Origin: CAVLDP01 sp963661945
GTDB lineage: Bacteria > Bacillota > Clostridia > Lachnospirales > Lachnospiraceae
Assembly: GCA_963661945.1 (NCBI GenBank)
Contig: CAVLDP010000007.1
Span: 7,007-71,006, forward strand
Length of the DNA stretch: 64,000 bases
Direction: 5' to 3'
Within the stretch, counting starts at the first letter, position 1. Every line of letters starts with the position of its first letter. The notes beneath the pieces are model-generated. The model did not search any database and was not told the DNA's origin. It worked only from the letters and a program-made list of their open reading frames with translations. The position numbers and the translations under genes were made by a program. Below, one piece after another: positions 1-9,405 of the stretch.

Positions 1-125
1 GCCTTAGCCTGAGCCTTCTTCACCTCTACCTTGGCCTCTTCAACCTTCTTCTCGGATGCAGCGAGGATTTCCTTCGCAGCCTCAGAAGCTGACTTTTTGA
101 CATCTGTCTTCTTATTTGTTGCCAT
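1..125 (-). CDS. Lys/Ala/Glu-rich protein, N-terminal part only
   Basis: The start codon is at 123-125 and the gene runs off the left edge, leaving 41 codons. They read MATNKKTDVKKSASEA followed by more Lys, Ala and Glu, a charged, probably helical or disordered leader. A good Shine-Dalgarno (AAGGGAG) sits about 7 bases upstream. Several Lachnospiraceae proteins of unknown function (for example those annotated DUF6465) begin with such a Lys/Ala-rich leader, but the folded domain lies outside the window, so that is only a guess. It is transcribed away from the foldase gene at 228-1226 and appears to have its own promoter. Confidence 0.6.
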   Translation of the reverse strand, partial: MATNKKTDVKKSASEAAKEILAASEKKVEEAKVEVKKAQAK

Positions 126-172
126 AATGTTCTCCCTTCTTATCAAATCCCTCAAAAATTCAAGTCAACTTC

Positions 173-201
173 ATTATAATTCTTATGAATTAGAAATAAA
201 A
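173..201 (-). promoter_or_regulatory. Possible promoter of the Lys/Ala-rich protein
   Basis: A perfect TATAAT -10 (plus-strand ATTATA at 173-178) lies about 50 bases upstream of the start. The -35 at 17-bp spacing (196-201, TTTTAT) is poor. An alternative pair, TTGAGT and TCTAAT, overlaps it. Either would fit a sigma-A start between the foldase gene and this one. Confidence 0.4.
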
Positions 202-227
202 CCAGCATTTTACTCAAAATTGTCGCA

Positions 228-1226
228 CTAATAAGAGAGATATTCATTCAAAGTAGAGAAGAAAGAATCCGTCGTAATATCCTCATCTGTATCAATAGTA
301 ATACGATTCCAGAGCTTCGAATTAAAGTCTGAGTAATATTTCTCATCTAATTCCGTAATGATATCGAGAATCACCTGTTCCTGGCGGCTCGCAATGACGT
401 TGGCCTTATTCTTCTCTGACAATTCCTCATCGTATTTGTTGATGCATTTTGCAATATAGTAGGTACCATTTCCTGCATCAATTACCCCAGACATCTCATC
501 ATTGTCCAGTCGAAAGAGAACATCCTCTACCGCTTCTGGATAGGTATTTCTTGGAAATGTAACATCTGACGCTGCAGAAGCTTCATTGTAGGTATTGGCA
601 ATTGTCTCAAAGCTCTCTCCTCTTCGAATTCTGGAAAGAAGGGTATTCGCAAGATCCTCATCCGATACATAGAAGACATAAGCCTCCATTACTCTGGCCT
701 CATCCTCAGAGACCTCCTCATCTACCGTTCCCATAAGTTCGAAGTAGACCTTCTCAGCAAGCGCATATCGCTCATACATATCAAGAATCTTGGACTTAGA
801 TGCTCCCGTATATCGCTTCTCTGCCTTATTTAGCGAATCAAAATAAGACTCTGCAGCAGACTTGCAGGCTTCCTTCTCGCTATCCGTAAGCTTAATATCA
901 TTGTCAAGGGCATACTGATTCAAGGCATATACCTTGGTCAGATGCTCTAATACCAGACTCTTAATAGAATCCTCCATGGCAGAGGTGTCATATTCCTCTG
1001 TCCAGAGGGAATTTCCCTGCACGATACCATAGATGTTCTTATAATTGGCTAGATAAACCTTTGCCTCTACCTGGTTGCATTTTAGACTTCCAATCTTAAA
1101 CACCTGATGCCAGGAAGAACTCGTCGCAAAATATACTGTTGTATCCCCCACCTTGCAGGAAGAAAAGAGGACCATACATAGAAGGAGCAGTCCAAGAACT
1201 GCTCCTCTCTTACTCTTATGTCTCAT
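228..1226 (-). CDS. PrsA-like lipoprotein, parvulin-type peptidyl-prolyl isomerase
   Basis: This 332-residue protein starts with a signal peptide (MRHKSKR, a hydrophobic core of about 14 residues, then FSSC), so Cys24 is the likely lipidated residue and the protein is tethered outside the membrane. Residues 50-175 resemble the helical SurA/PrsA N-terminal chaperone part. Residues 185-290 resemble a PpiC/parvulin domain, with the stretches GESFETIANTYNEASAAS and YYIAKCINKY. PrsA-type foldases help secreted proteins fold after Sec export. The start is supported by AGAAGG 8 bases upstream, and this site overlaps the stop of the small gene at 1230-1493, so the two are probably co-transcribed at the end of the folT-addB-addA run. 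The parvulin match is divergent, so catalytic activity is uncertain. Confidence 0.75.
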   Translation of the reverse strand: MRHKSKRGAVLGLLLLCMVLFSSCKVGDTTVYFATSSSWHQVFKIGSLKCNQVEAKVYLANYKNIYGIVQGNSLWTEEYDTSAMEDSIKSLVLEHLTKVYALNQYALDNDIKLTDSEKEACKSAAESYFDSLNKAEKRYTGASKSKILDMYERYALAEKVYFELMGTVDEEVSEDEARVMEAYVFYVSDEDLANTLLSRIRRGESFETIANTYNEASAASDVTFPRNTYPEAVEDVLFRLDNDEMSGVIDAGNGTYYIAKCINKYDEELSEKNKANVIASRQEQVILDIITELDEKYYSDFNSKLWNRITIDTDEDITTDSFFSTLNEYLSY

Positions 1227-1229
1227 AGA

Positions 1230-1493
1230 TTAACCTTCTACTATAAGATATCTGCCATGTGGAAGCTTAAATACCTCCTCAGAAGATAGAACTTCTTCTT
1301 CTGTCATGCCAACAATATCCATGGCGTCTTCCATATATTCTAATACTTCGCTCTTACTCTCACAGACGACTGCCAAACAATCCTCGAGGAAGTACTCAGC
1401 CTCCTCTGTAGTCTCTGCAACCGGCTCCGGAAAGAGCTGTGTTTGCTTTGCCAGAAAGACCTGTAAACACTCTTCATCGTACTCATTTGTCAT
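1230..1493 (-). CDS. Small acidic protein of unknown function
   Basis: The product is 87 residues and very acidic, with no signal peptide or membrane segment. It opens MTNEYDEECLQVFLAKQTQL and ends with the compact motif LPHGRYLIVEG. I do not recognise a characterised family. It looks real: it has GGAGG 9 bases before the ATG, sits 21 bases after the addA stop, ends 3 bases before the foldase gene, and no other frame in the stretch is better. Its place between addA and a secreted foldase gives no clear functional clue. Confidence 0.7.
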   Translation of the reverse strand: MTNEYDEECLQVFLAKQTQLFPEPVAETTEEAEYFLEDCLAVVCESKSEVLEYMEDAMDIVGMTEEEVLSSEEVFKLPHGRYLIVEG

Positions 1494-1514
1494 AAGAGAA
1501 AACCTCCGCTTGAT

Positions 1515-4500
1515 TTATATCGTTGATAGTATATTACAATCCACTAGCTGATTCAAGTAAAAAGAATAAAGGCATGCTTCCGCGACTGGAAGTTCCATAG
1601 CGCCCTCTATCGCCTTGCTATAAATCTCAAGCTGTCTACGATACATATCTGCTAATTTCACAGGAGAGCTAATGCGATCCGTCTTATAATCAAGAAGAAC
1701 AATCTTTCCATCCTCGCGGAAAAAGGCATCAATAATTCCCTGGATTAGCACAAGCTCATCCTCGCCCTTAGCCTCTTCTTTGAACAATTCATCTGCACTT
1801 GTTCCAGATACGAAAGCCTTCTCGATAAACAGATCGCCTCTAAGTGCTGCTTCATGCATTCGCCCTGCCATCGGAGAGGTTAAGAAGGCAGCAATCTTAT
1901 CATAGGAAATAAGCTTATCCTGTTCCGCCGTCAGAAGACCCTTATTAAGCATACGCTCTCTCTCACTTTGCATCTTGCTAGCAAAATCATCCAAAGCAAA
2001 GTTAAAGCATTCCATGAATCTATGCATTGCTGTACCGCGAAGCGCACCGACATTTGCATTTTCTGCTTCACCGCCCAGGAAGGCTGGAATAATAGGCGTG
2101 TATTCCAGGCTCTCCTCTTCCATAGCAGGCGCTGTCTCTTCTTGGCTCCTTCCTCCATCCGCCCAGGAAATGACCTCTACTGGCTCTGTTTCAAGCACCT
2201 TCTCCATAGCCATATGCTTCAATTCCGATACCGAATACTTATTCTTATATCCTTTCTTTTCCTCATATGGATAATGATAGTCAAGACTGGAAAGAACCTC
2301 TTCAGAAGCTTCCTGATCTGTCGCTAGAATTTCTCTAAGCATTTCCGACTTCCTGTCATATTCTATGGTATCAAGCACAGCTCCTGACACCATGGAAAAT
2401 GAATTTGGACATTCAAAATGATATTTCACCTGATTCCTTATTAGAACTGGAATAATCCAATCCAAATAGGACTTCGCATTCATTCTGTCACTAAAGGATA
2501 GCTTCCTTTCGTCCTGATGCCGCTTATCAAGATACTCATCGCGCTCCTTAAGGCAACCAGTAAGAATCAGCTTCTCCTTGGCTCTTGTTAGGGCTACATA
2601 GAGCACTCTTAGTTCCTCGCCACGGTCCTCCATCTGAAGCAGCGACTTCATCATTTCCTTGTAGAAGGACTTATACTTCACTCGATTCTTCATATCATAG
2701 AGATCGAGTGCAAGGCCATATCTTGCATGTATCAGAACTAGATCCTTATTTACTGCAAACTGTGCTCCCAAATTAGATACAAAGCAAACTGGGAATTCGA
2801 GTCCCTTACTCTTATGAATTGTCATAATCTTCACAGAGTCATCCTGACTATCACTGTTTACTCCATAGTCCACTTCGTATTTTTTTAATTTCTCTATGTA
2901 ATTCACAAAAGAGAAAAGGCCCTTAAAGCTGGTATTCTCATAGGCAACTGCTTCCTCGATCAGGCGATGCAGATTGCTTGACCGAATATCTCCACCAGGA
3001 AGTGCAGTCACATAGGTGAGAAATCCCGTATCATCGAATATTCTCTGAATCAGGGCATGAACACTCATATCCGAAATGATATCTCTTAGATCATTAATGT
3101 AATCATAGACCAGGATTGCCTGGTCGATGGCTTCATCGCTTAGACCATGCCTCCTCTCTCCCAGATAAATCTTCTGCAGATTCTCGTAGAGAGAAACCTT
3201 TTTATCCACGCTACGTATAAAGGAGAGATTATCCTCAGATACCGAAAACATTGGTGAATGCATAACTGTCGCAAGAGGAATGTCCTGATAAGGATTATCA
3301 AGCACAGAAAGCATAGAAAGCACCACTGTGACCTCATAGGCGCTGAAATAGCCTTCTTCACTCACTGTCTGAACAGGAATATTTCTATCCTTAAGAGCAT
3401 CCACATAGACATCTCCGGCGCTTCTCGTACTTCGAAGGAGAATTACAATATCTGAATATCTAACTGGTCGTAGCTCTTTCGTATCCGCATCCGTTACAAG
3501 AAGTTCTTCCTTCATCTGATTTATTTTATCTGCTATCATAGCAGCTTCCAGATGGATCTTTGACGGAAAGTCAAGAAGTTCTAACTGTTCCTTTGTAGAA
3601 TCACCCAGAAGAATCTCTGTGCAGAAATTATCCTTAGGGAAGCCTTCCATAGGATAGCTTTGAACCGCGCCAAAATTCAATTCTGCCTGCTTATCATATT
3701 CTACCCTTCCAATATCCTCATGCATAATCTCCCGAAAGATTTCATTTGTCGTATCTAGGATCTCCGGGCGACTTCTAAAATTCTTACTAAGAACGATCTT
3801 GCGGTTCTTCGCATCATCAAAGCCATATGTAAGATACTTATGATTAAAAATAGATGGATCTGCCATACGGAAGCGGTAAATGCTCTGCTTCACATCACCA
3901 ACCATAAAGTAATTCGGCTTGCCAATGCTTTCTCCAGATAATGTAGACAGAAGCAGCTCCTGTACCTCATTACTATCCTGATATTCATCCACCATCACTT
4001 CTGCATAATAATTCTGAAGGGATCTTGCCACCTCTGTTGGCTCATCTAAATTCTCACCAAGTAAAACCTTTAGTGCTAGATGCTCCATATCAGAGAAATC
4101 TAGTAGATTCTTCTCATTCTTGAGTTCCGCAAAGATCTGACCATAGGAAATCGCCAAATCAACCAGTTCATGTGCGATCGGTCTTAGAAGTTCATATTCT
4201 CTAAGCAGTCTCTCCTCTGTCATAAGAGACAGGGATTTCATCATTGCCTTCATCGGTTCTCGGTAAGACTTAAGCGTCTCCTTGACTATCACAGTCTCTG
4301 GATATTCCTTGTATGCCTTTGGGGCAGACTTCGCTCTGGTAAATGAGAGATAGCTGCAACATTCCAACAATTCCCCAAAGGAAGATGCATCAAGAAGCTT
4401 CTGAAGAAGCACGAGATCACTCTCCACAGTTTCTACAATATAATTTGTCACTTCAGAAGACTGTACTGACTCCAAAAATTGAGAAGCAAGCTCATATGCA

Positions 4501-5180
4501 TCCGAAACACTAGCTTTCACGAAGGATGTATACTCTGCAAATATTGGTGCCTGTACCAATTCCTCAAAGGATGTCGCATCATAGATTGAAGCCGCCTGAT
4601 GAAGCCATTCCGTAGGATTCGGATGGCTCCTTGAGGCGTCATAGAGCTTTGTTATAATCCCCTCAAGCTTAGTATCGCTTCCTTTTGAAGCAATAACATC
4701 AGATAAGGCAAGAAAATTCTCATCTGCCTCTTCATATCTGCTCTCTAGGAGCTGATTCATCGCCTCCGCACGAAGAAGCGCTCCTTCTCCTACATCTAGA
4801 ACCTTAAAATTGGGCTCAATATCAATCTCATGAAAATAGTCTCGAAGTAGCTTCATGCAGAAGCCATCAATTGTAGTTATGCTGGCATTATGTACAAGGG
4901 TAGCCTGGCGAACCATATGTTCATCGGAAGGATTTGACTCCACTGCCTTCTCAATAGCCTTTCGAATCTTCTCCTGCATCTCACGGGCTGCTGCATTCGT
5001 AAAGGTAACAACGAGAAGCCTATCGATGTCCATTTCGTCCTTAGGGTCTGAGATTCTACGGATAATGCGCTCTACCAGTACAGCAGTCTTACCACTACCA
5101 GCAGCTGCTGCGACAAGAAGATTTGAATCTCGAGACGCGATTACATCCTGTTGATCCTTCGTAAATACGACATCACTCAT
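1515..5180 (-). CDS. addA: ATP-dependent helicase/nuclease subunit A (AddA)
   Basis: AddA is the UvrD-like helicase and RecB-like nuclease subunit of AddAB, the Firmicute counterpart of RecBCD, which resects double-strand breaks for RecA. Visible motifs in order are Walker A AAAAGSGKT near residue 30, motif II VDEYQDSN, motif IV LSKNFRSRPEIL, motif V IMTIHKSKGLEFP, motif VI LYVALTRAKEKL, and the C-terminal nuclease motif with IDAF then LLDYKTDR. I chose the ATG at 5178-5180 (1221 residues) over an in-frame start 7 codons upstream because GGGGGAG lies just before it. It overlaps the addB stop by 8 bases, indicating translational coupling. Its length is normal for AddA. Confidence 0.97.
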   Translation of the reverse strand: MSDVVFTKDQQDVIASRDSNLLVAAAAGSGKTAVLVERIIRRISDPKDEMDIDRLLVVTFTNAAAREMQEKIRKAIEKAVESNPSDEHMVRQATLVHNASITTIDGFCMKLLRDYFHEIDIEPNFKVLDVGEGALLRAEAMNQLLESRYEEADENFLALSDVIASKGSDTKLEGIITKLYDASRSHPNPTEWLHQAASIYDATSFEELVQAPIFAEYTSFVKASVSDAYELASQFLESVQSSEVTNYIVETVESDLVLLQKLLDASSFGELLECCSYLSFTRAKSAPKAYKEYPETVIVKETLKSYREPMKAMMKSLSLMTEERLLREYELLRPIAHELVDLAISYGQIFAELKNEKNLLDFSDMEHLALKVLLGENLDEPTEVARSLQNYYAEVMVDEYQDSNEVQELLLSTLSGESIGKPNYFMVGDVKQSIYRFRMADPSIFNHKYLTYGFDDAKNRKIVLSKNFRSRPEILDTTNEIFREIMHEDIGRVEYDKQAELNFGAVQSYPMEGFPKDNFCTEILLGDSTKEQLELLDFPSKIHLEAAMIADKINQMKEELLVTDADTKELRPVRYSDIVILLRSTRSAGDVYVDALKDRNIPVQTVSEEGYFSAYEVTVVLSMLSVLDNPYQDIPLATVMHSPMFSVSEDNLSFIRSVDKKVSLYENLQKIYLGERRHGLSDEAIDQAILVYDYINDLRDIISDMSVHALIQRIFDDTGFLTYVTALPGGDIRSSNLHRLIEEAVAYENTSFKGLFSFVNYIEKLKKYEVDYGVNSDSQDDSVKIMTIHKSKGLEFPVCFVSNLGAQFAVNKDLVLIHARYGLALDLYDMKNRVKYKSFYKEMMKSLLQMEDRGEELRVLYVALTRAKEKLILTGCLKERDEYLDKRHQDERKLSFSDRMNAKSYLDWIIPVLIRNQVKYHFECPNSFSMVSGAVLDTIEYDRKSEMLREILATDQEASEEVLSSLDYHYPYEEKKGYKNKYSVSELKHMAMEKVLETEPVEVISWADGGRSQEETAPAMEEESLEYTPIIPAFLGGEAENANVGALRGTAMHRFMECFNFALDDFASKMQSERERMLNKGLLTAEQDKLISYDKIAAFLTSPMAGRMHEAALRGDLFIEKAFVSGTSADELFKEEAKGEDELVLIQGIIDAFFREDGKIVLLDYKTDRISSPVKLADMYRRQLEIYSKAIEGAMELPVAEACLYSFYLNQLVDCNILSTI

Positions 5181-8100
5181 CCTTATCTCCCCCTTCCTCA
5201 TCCTGATCTATAAGTTCATCTCTCATAATCATAATTGCTTCGTCTTTGGATAATTTCGAAGCCTCGTCAAAAGAATATCCCGGAAGACTTAAATCAAAGC
5301 CACAAGCACCTTGATATGGACAATAAGAACAAGCATTTCTATCCTTATCATATTGCTTAGGTCTTGCAGTAATTTCACCTTCTAAAATATTGTCTCCCAT
5401 CTGATGAATTTTCTTTTCGATGAAGGATGAAATTATGCTATATTCCTCTTCCGTAAGGGAGACACTATTCTCTAATTTATAATCGCCATCCTTATTCTTC
5501 TCAACCTTCGCATAGAGGGATTTCTCCCCATCCTCAAGCTCCAAATCAAGAGCGTCCTGTACTTCTATCGAAGAATTAATCAGTCCCTCCGATCTAAGCG
5601 ACAGAAGCTTCTCCCGATTTCTCTCATCCTCAGATAGGAAGCTCACCTTCTTAGTTCCATCAAGAAGCGGCTGATCCAGGAAATAATAAAATAATGCTCC
5701 CATCTTCACATCCTTGTCCAAATGGAGTTTTGCCATTCCATTCATGGCAGCATCCATATAGACAAATAGCTGAATCTGGCTTCCATCCACAAGACGTGTA
5801 AAATCTACCTTCTTGTCACTTGACTTATAATCTACAATCTTCACATAGAGTCGACTATCCTTCTCGTAGAGATCAAGTCTATCAATCTTACCTTGAAGCT
5901 CTAGGATTTCTCCGTTTGAGAGAATGTATTTCATACCTTCCTTACTTAAATCTGAGAATTTGACCTCAAATGCAGTTGGAAGAAATCCTCCATGCCGAAT
6001 CTGCTCTGTAATTACATCAACTGTCGTATGAAGAGTCTTCTTCATGCGATTCAGGACATAACTCTCCCTCATAGATGATGAGAAATCTCTGGCAAAATCC
6101 TCTTCCATGGTAACTCTAATTGCTTCATCAAGGAGTTCCTCCTCCTCATCTGATGTAATATCAAACCAGGAAAGATTCGCCTTTGTTAGATTCATGGCAT
6201 ATCGCTCTAATGCTTCATGATAGAGATTACCCATATCAAGATTTGTTAGAGAATGCTCCTTTCTCTCCTTTAGAGACAGACCATATTTCAAGAAGTAGGC
6301 ATATGCACAGGATGCATACTGCTCCAGCTTCGTAACACTTCCAGTAATTCCCTCTCCAAAGACAGCCTTTCTTGCAGCTTGTCCGATTCTATCCTCTCTA
6401 TGATACTTGCTTGCTGCCTCAAGAAGAATTCCTGCTTCTTCTTCATTTCTATTGAAATAAGTGGAAAGAAGTCTTGTATCGTCCGAAGAGAGTTCTCCGG
6501 TCTTCATATACTCTCTGGCCCTTGTTGCAACATATGTCTTAAGAGCCTTCTCAGTCTCTGTGTATACAAAAGCCGGCAGGGACTGATATTCCTCCACCTC
6601 TAAATCCTCGAATAATCTTAGGACCATAGGAATCAAGTAAGAGGCACGCACTGCATCTCCATCATGATTCACTCTGCTATAGGTAAGAGTCAGACCAAGG
6701 GATGGTTTTGTCAGAATCTGATAGAGATAAAAGCGCTGCATAAAGGCTTTCTCTCTGGCAGTTGGTGCAAGCTCGCAGGAAGCCTCCGATAGAAGCATGC
6801 GATCTGTCTCAGTAAATATACCACCTGCTGGTATTGCCTTTGGAACCGCTCCATCATTTAATCCAATAAAATATAGATATTTGATATCCTCAAGTCTTGT
6901 CCTCTCAATATCTCCGATAATTACAAGATCCCTGTCTGATGGAATTGTACCTACATTTGCAGAAGAAAAACCAGCTTCAAGAATATCGCTATACTCTAAG
7001 ATACTAATCTCCTCATCAGCTAGAAGCGCCACCATCTTGTCCATAAGATCAATCAAAATGCCATAGATCTGACAATACTTCTTAGCCTCCCTCATTTGGC
7101 CCCTCTGCTCAAAATACTTAGATCTCTGATAGAGTTGGTCCTCTAAGGAAAACCTAGTCATAAGATGATAAAAGGCTGTCGTAATTTCTCTCACCGAAAG
7201 CATATCCTGCCCAATTAGTGGCAAAACCGGCTCTACTTCCTCCATAAAGCAGAGGCGAATCTGATTCAGCCTTGCAAGCTCCTCATCGCTCATGCGATTA
7301 GGCTTCATCGTAAATTCCTTCTGATAGGCCCTCACTCCTCGAATTCCTGTTGCCAAGATATAATTCTCAAGACAATCTACATCCTCTCTCTCAAGGGAGG
7401 TAAAGCCCGTCTTAAGGAAATGAAAAACTCCCTCATAAGAGAAATCAAGGCGAACCATAAGAAGGGCTCCACGAAGGAATTCAATCGCTGGATGAAGGCT
7501 CAAATCTGTCTTTACATCCAGATAGATTGGTACTTCATATTCTGCGAATATATGCTCCGCCAAATCTTCATATGCTTCGAGATTTGCTGCTACGACTGCA
7601 AATTCAAAATATCGACAGGAATCCGTCCTTACTCTTCGTCTGATATCAGATGCAACAAATCGAAGTTCATCCTCTGGACGGTTCACATGACAAATAGAGA
7701 TATAATCAGCAGTATCTTGCGATGGGAATTTCTGATAAGTATCTCTTAGTATGTTCTTCTCTAAGTGTTCGAGTCTTCCACCTTTTCTATGTCTTGTCGG
7801 ATTCTCAAGTGGGAAATATAAAGGTTCCTCAACTGATACATTTGTCTCATCAGCAATCTTCATAAGACGCTGAATCATCTTCTTACTCATGGCGAAGAGC
7901 TCATGCTCCTTCACCTTGGAGAAGGCATCAACAGAAGGATCCATGGTGACAGCAAAATATGCCTCTTTTGCCATAGGAAGCATATTGCTAAGTAGCTGAT
8001 GCTGAATCGGAGTAAAGCCTGTAAATCCATCAAAGATTAATACACTATTTTCTACAAACCCAGATTCTGAAATCACCTGGTTAAGTAAATCTAATATTTC

Positions 8101-8634
8101 TTCACTGGTAATATATTTGCCGTCAATGTAGGTAAGAAAGGCCTGATACATGACATAGACATCCTTAAGTCTCCGCTGAAAGGATGGCGACATGTCAGGA
8201 AGCTCCATCATCTCCTCTAGATCTTCTAATCCTATACAATACTGCATGAATTCCGAGAAGAGGGATTTCAGTTCGTTAATATAACCTGACTTCTTCAGGT
8301 TAGCGCCAAGCGACTCAAGCTCTTCTTCATAATCCCCTGCAAGCTTACGAAGAACAAAGGATTTACCGGTATCCTCAAGCACGTGAAGTGAATCAACCAT
8401 AAGTTCATCAAACACGCGGTAGGCAAGTCTCTCAAAAGACAATACTTCTATATTCATTACCGAGTGTCTCGGATGCATCTCCACGAGCCTTCTTTGAATA
8501 TGCATGGTAAATTGTTCCGGCACCAGGAAAACATACTGCTGATCCTTATTTGCTATAGAATCCTCAAGGATCTTAGAATATAGATAAGTAGACTTACCAC
8601 TACCTGATTTGCCAATGAGAAATTGCATGGACAT
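5173..8634 (-). CDS. addB: ATP-dependent helicase/nuclease subunit B (AddB)
   Basis: AddB is the second subunit of AddAB. It starts with the nucleotide-binding loop LIGKSGSGKST. A C-terminal RecB-like nuclease domain carries IVDYKSSDKK. An iron-sulfur site is formed by a Cys near residue 790 (YASCAYAYF) and three C-terminal Cys in the pattern CxxCx5C near residues 1102-1111, as in characterised AddB proteins. The start at 8634 (1153 residues) is preferred because GGAGAATAATAAT precedes this ATG. The longer open frame would begin inside folT. The folT stop is only 4 bases upstream, so folT, addB and addA are probably one transcript. Confidence 0.96.
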   Translation of the reverse strand: MSMQFLIGKSGSGKSTYLYSKILEDSIANKDQQYVFLVPEQFTMHIQRRLVEMHPRHSVMNIEVLSFERLAYRVFDELMVDSLHVLEDTGKSFVLRKLAGDYEEELESLGANLKKSGYINELKSLFSEFMQYCIGLEDLEEMMELPDMSPSFQRRLKDVYVMYQAFLTYIDGKYITSEEILDLLNQVISESGFVENSVLIFDGFTGFTPIQHQLLSNMLPMAKEAYFAVTMDPSVDAFSKVKEHELFAMSKKMIQRLMKIADETNVSVEEPLYFPLENPTRHRKGGRLEHLEKNILRDTYQKFPSQDTADYISICHVNRPEDELRFVASDIRRRVRTDSCRYFEFAVVAANLEAYEDLAEHIFAEYEVPIYLDVKTDLSLHPAIEFLRGALLMVRLDFSYEGVFHFLKTGFTSLEREDVDCLENYILATGIRGVRAYQKEFTMKPNRMSDEELARLNQIRLCFMEEVEPVLPLIGQDMLSVREITTAFYHLMTRFSLEDQLYQRSKYFEQRGQMREAKKYCQIYGILIDLMDKMVALLADEEISILEYSDILEAGFSSANVGTIPSDRDLVIIGDIERTRLEDIKYLYFIGLNDGAVPKAIPAGGIFTETDRMLLSEASCELAPTAREKAFMQRFYLYQILTKPSLGLTLTYSRVNHDGDAVRASYLIPMVLRLFEDLEVEEYQSLPAFVYTETEKALKTYVATRAREYMKTGELSSDDTRLLSTYFNRNEEEAGILLEAASKYHREDRIGQAARKAVFGEGITGSVTKLEQYASCAYAYFLKYGLSLKERKEHSLTNLDMGNLYHEALERYAMNLTKANLSWFDITSDEEEELLDEAIRVTMEEDFARDFSSSMRESYVLNRMKKTLHTTVDVITEQIRHGGFLPTAFEVKFSDLSKEGMKYILSNGEILELQGKIDRLDLYEKDSRLYVKIVDYKSSDKKVDFTRLVDGSQIQLFVYMDAAMNGMAKLHLDKDVKMGALFYYFLDQPLLDGTKKVSFLSEDERNREKLLSLRSEGLINSSIEVQDALDLELEDGEKSLYAKVEKNKDGDYKLENSVSLTEEEYSIISSFIEKKIHQMGDNILEGEITARPKQYDKDRNACSYCPYQGACGFDLSLPGYSFDEASKLSKDEAIMIMRDELIDQDEEGGDKDE

Positions 8635-8638
8635 ATTA

Positions 8639-9196
8639 TTATTCTCCAATCTGTCTCCAAATCTTAAGTACCATCTGAAGTGAAACATAGGTAATTATTG
8701 TATCTATCGGAAGCATAATTACATTCGTAATACAGCGGGCTGGAAAGATTACAAGAAATGCCTGCTGATACATAAGAACCAGCCATAAAGTATTTAGTCC
8801 AAGGCTTACTACTGTCTTGGATACCGCCTCTGCAAGAAAAGCCCGTCCTAAGGTAAGAGGCTTCTTATAGAGGAAAAGTGCATAGATGATTCCATTTACC
8901 ACAGCACTTAATGTAAATCCCGGAAAGAAGGGACCAGATGGGGCAAGAATATATTTGATTACATCAAGAGCTCCCCAAAAGACGGCACCAACAGCTGGGC
9001 CAAAGAGTGTCGATACGACAATGTTTGGGATTCCAGAAAATCCTATTCGAACATACTGTCCAATATCAATAGATGCTACGAACTTAAGTGCAACTGCAAG
9101 AGCCATCATAATTCCACAGGTTGCAATCACTCGTACCTTCTTAAGTTCCCCTAGAGACTGGCTCCAGCGATTCGTTAATGTTTTCTCATTTGTCAT
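8639..9196 (-). CDS. folT: Folate-specific ECF transporter S component (FolT family)
   Basis: This 185-residue membrane protein has about six hydrophobic segments and the S-component style sequence FSGIPNIVVSTLFGPAVGA. S components bind the vitamin and dock onto a shared energising module (EcfA, EcfA', EcfT), which is not encoded in this window. Folate as the substrate is supported by the sequence family and strongly by the THF riboswitch directly upstream. The start codon has GGAGG 9 bases upstream. Stop and addB start are nearly contiguous, so a folate uptake gene leads the addBA operon. Confidence 0.9.
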   Translation of the reverse strand: MTNEKTLTNRWSQSLGELKKVRVIATCGIMMALAVALKFVASIDIGQYVRIGFSGIPNIVVSTLFGPAVGAVFWGALDVIKYILAPSGPFFPGFTLSAVVNGIIYALFLYKKPLTLGRAFLAEAVSKTVVSLGLNTLWLVLMYQQAFLVIFPARCITNVIMLPIDTIITYVSLQMVLKIWRQIGE

Positions 9197-9205
9197 AAAA
9201 AAATA

Positions 9206-9261
9206 CCTCCTTTGCAGTAAATTCCATACTACATAGGAGGCATCAAAATCCTGGTATGTAG
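9206..9261 (-). promoter_or_regulatory. folT expression platform: Shine-Dalgarno, anti-Shine-Dalgarno and competing hairpin
   Basis: Downstream of the aptamer the RNA can form a 7-bp hairpin, CUACAUA (9261-9255) with UAUGUAG (9235-9229). Next to its 3' arm lies CCUCCU (9240-9235), complementary to the folT ribosome site AGGAGG (9211-9206). The first two bases of the hairpin are also the last bases of aptamer stem P1. This suggests a translational switch: aptamer folded, hairpin disfavoured, ribosome site masked. The pairing is visible; the mechanism is inference. Confidence 0.65.
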
Positions 9262-9358
9262 CAGCGGGATGCGAACCACTTACCGCGAGATGAAATCTCT
9301 TCGTCTAAATGTCAACTCCCTGTACACTTAGCACTTAACGCAAATAGTTCTACTCTGC
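9261..9358 (-). promoter_or_regulatory. Tetrahydrofolate (THF) riboswitch aptamer
   Basis: The minus-strand RNA begins GCAGAGUAGAAC and contains GCGUUAAGUG, ACGAAG, CUCGCGGU and GCAUCCCGCUGC in the order expected of the THF riboswitch. The ends close as stem P1 (AGCAG with CUGCU). It sits between a promoter inside the prfA 3' end and folT. Known THF riboswitches control folate transport and synthesis genes, usually lowering expression when THF is plentiful. Confidence 0.92.
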
Positions 9359-9376
9359 TTATGTTCTCTCTAGATG

Positions 9377-9405
9377 ATTATATTAGTTCTCATTCATATT
9401 CGCAA
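9377..9405 (-). promoter_or_regulatory. Promoter of the riboswitch-folT-addBA transcript
   Basis: TTGCGA (9400-9405) and TATAAT (9377-9382) are separated by exactly 17 bases, placing the RNA start near 9370, about 12 bases before the aptamer. The promoter lies in the last codons of prfA, so folT can be transcribed independently of prfA. Confidence 0.8.

Noticed and set aside
5181..5201. Longer AddA start adding seven codons
   Set aside because: The ribosome site lies inside this stretch and fits the ATG at 5180.
8635..8688. Longer AddB start adding 18 codons
   Set aside because: It would begin inside folT; GGAGA supports the ATG at 8634.
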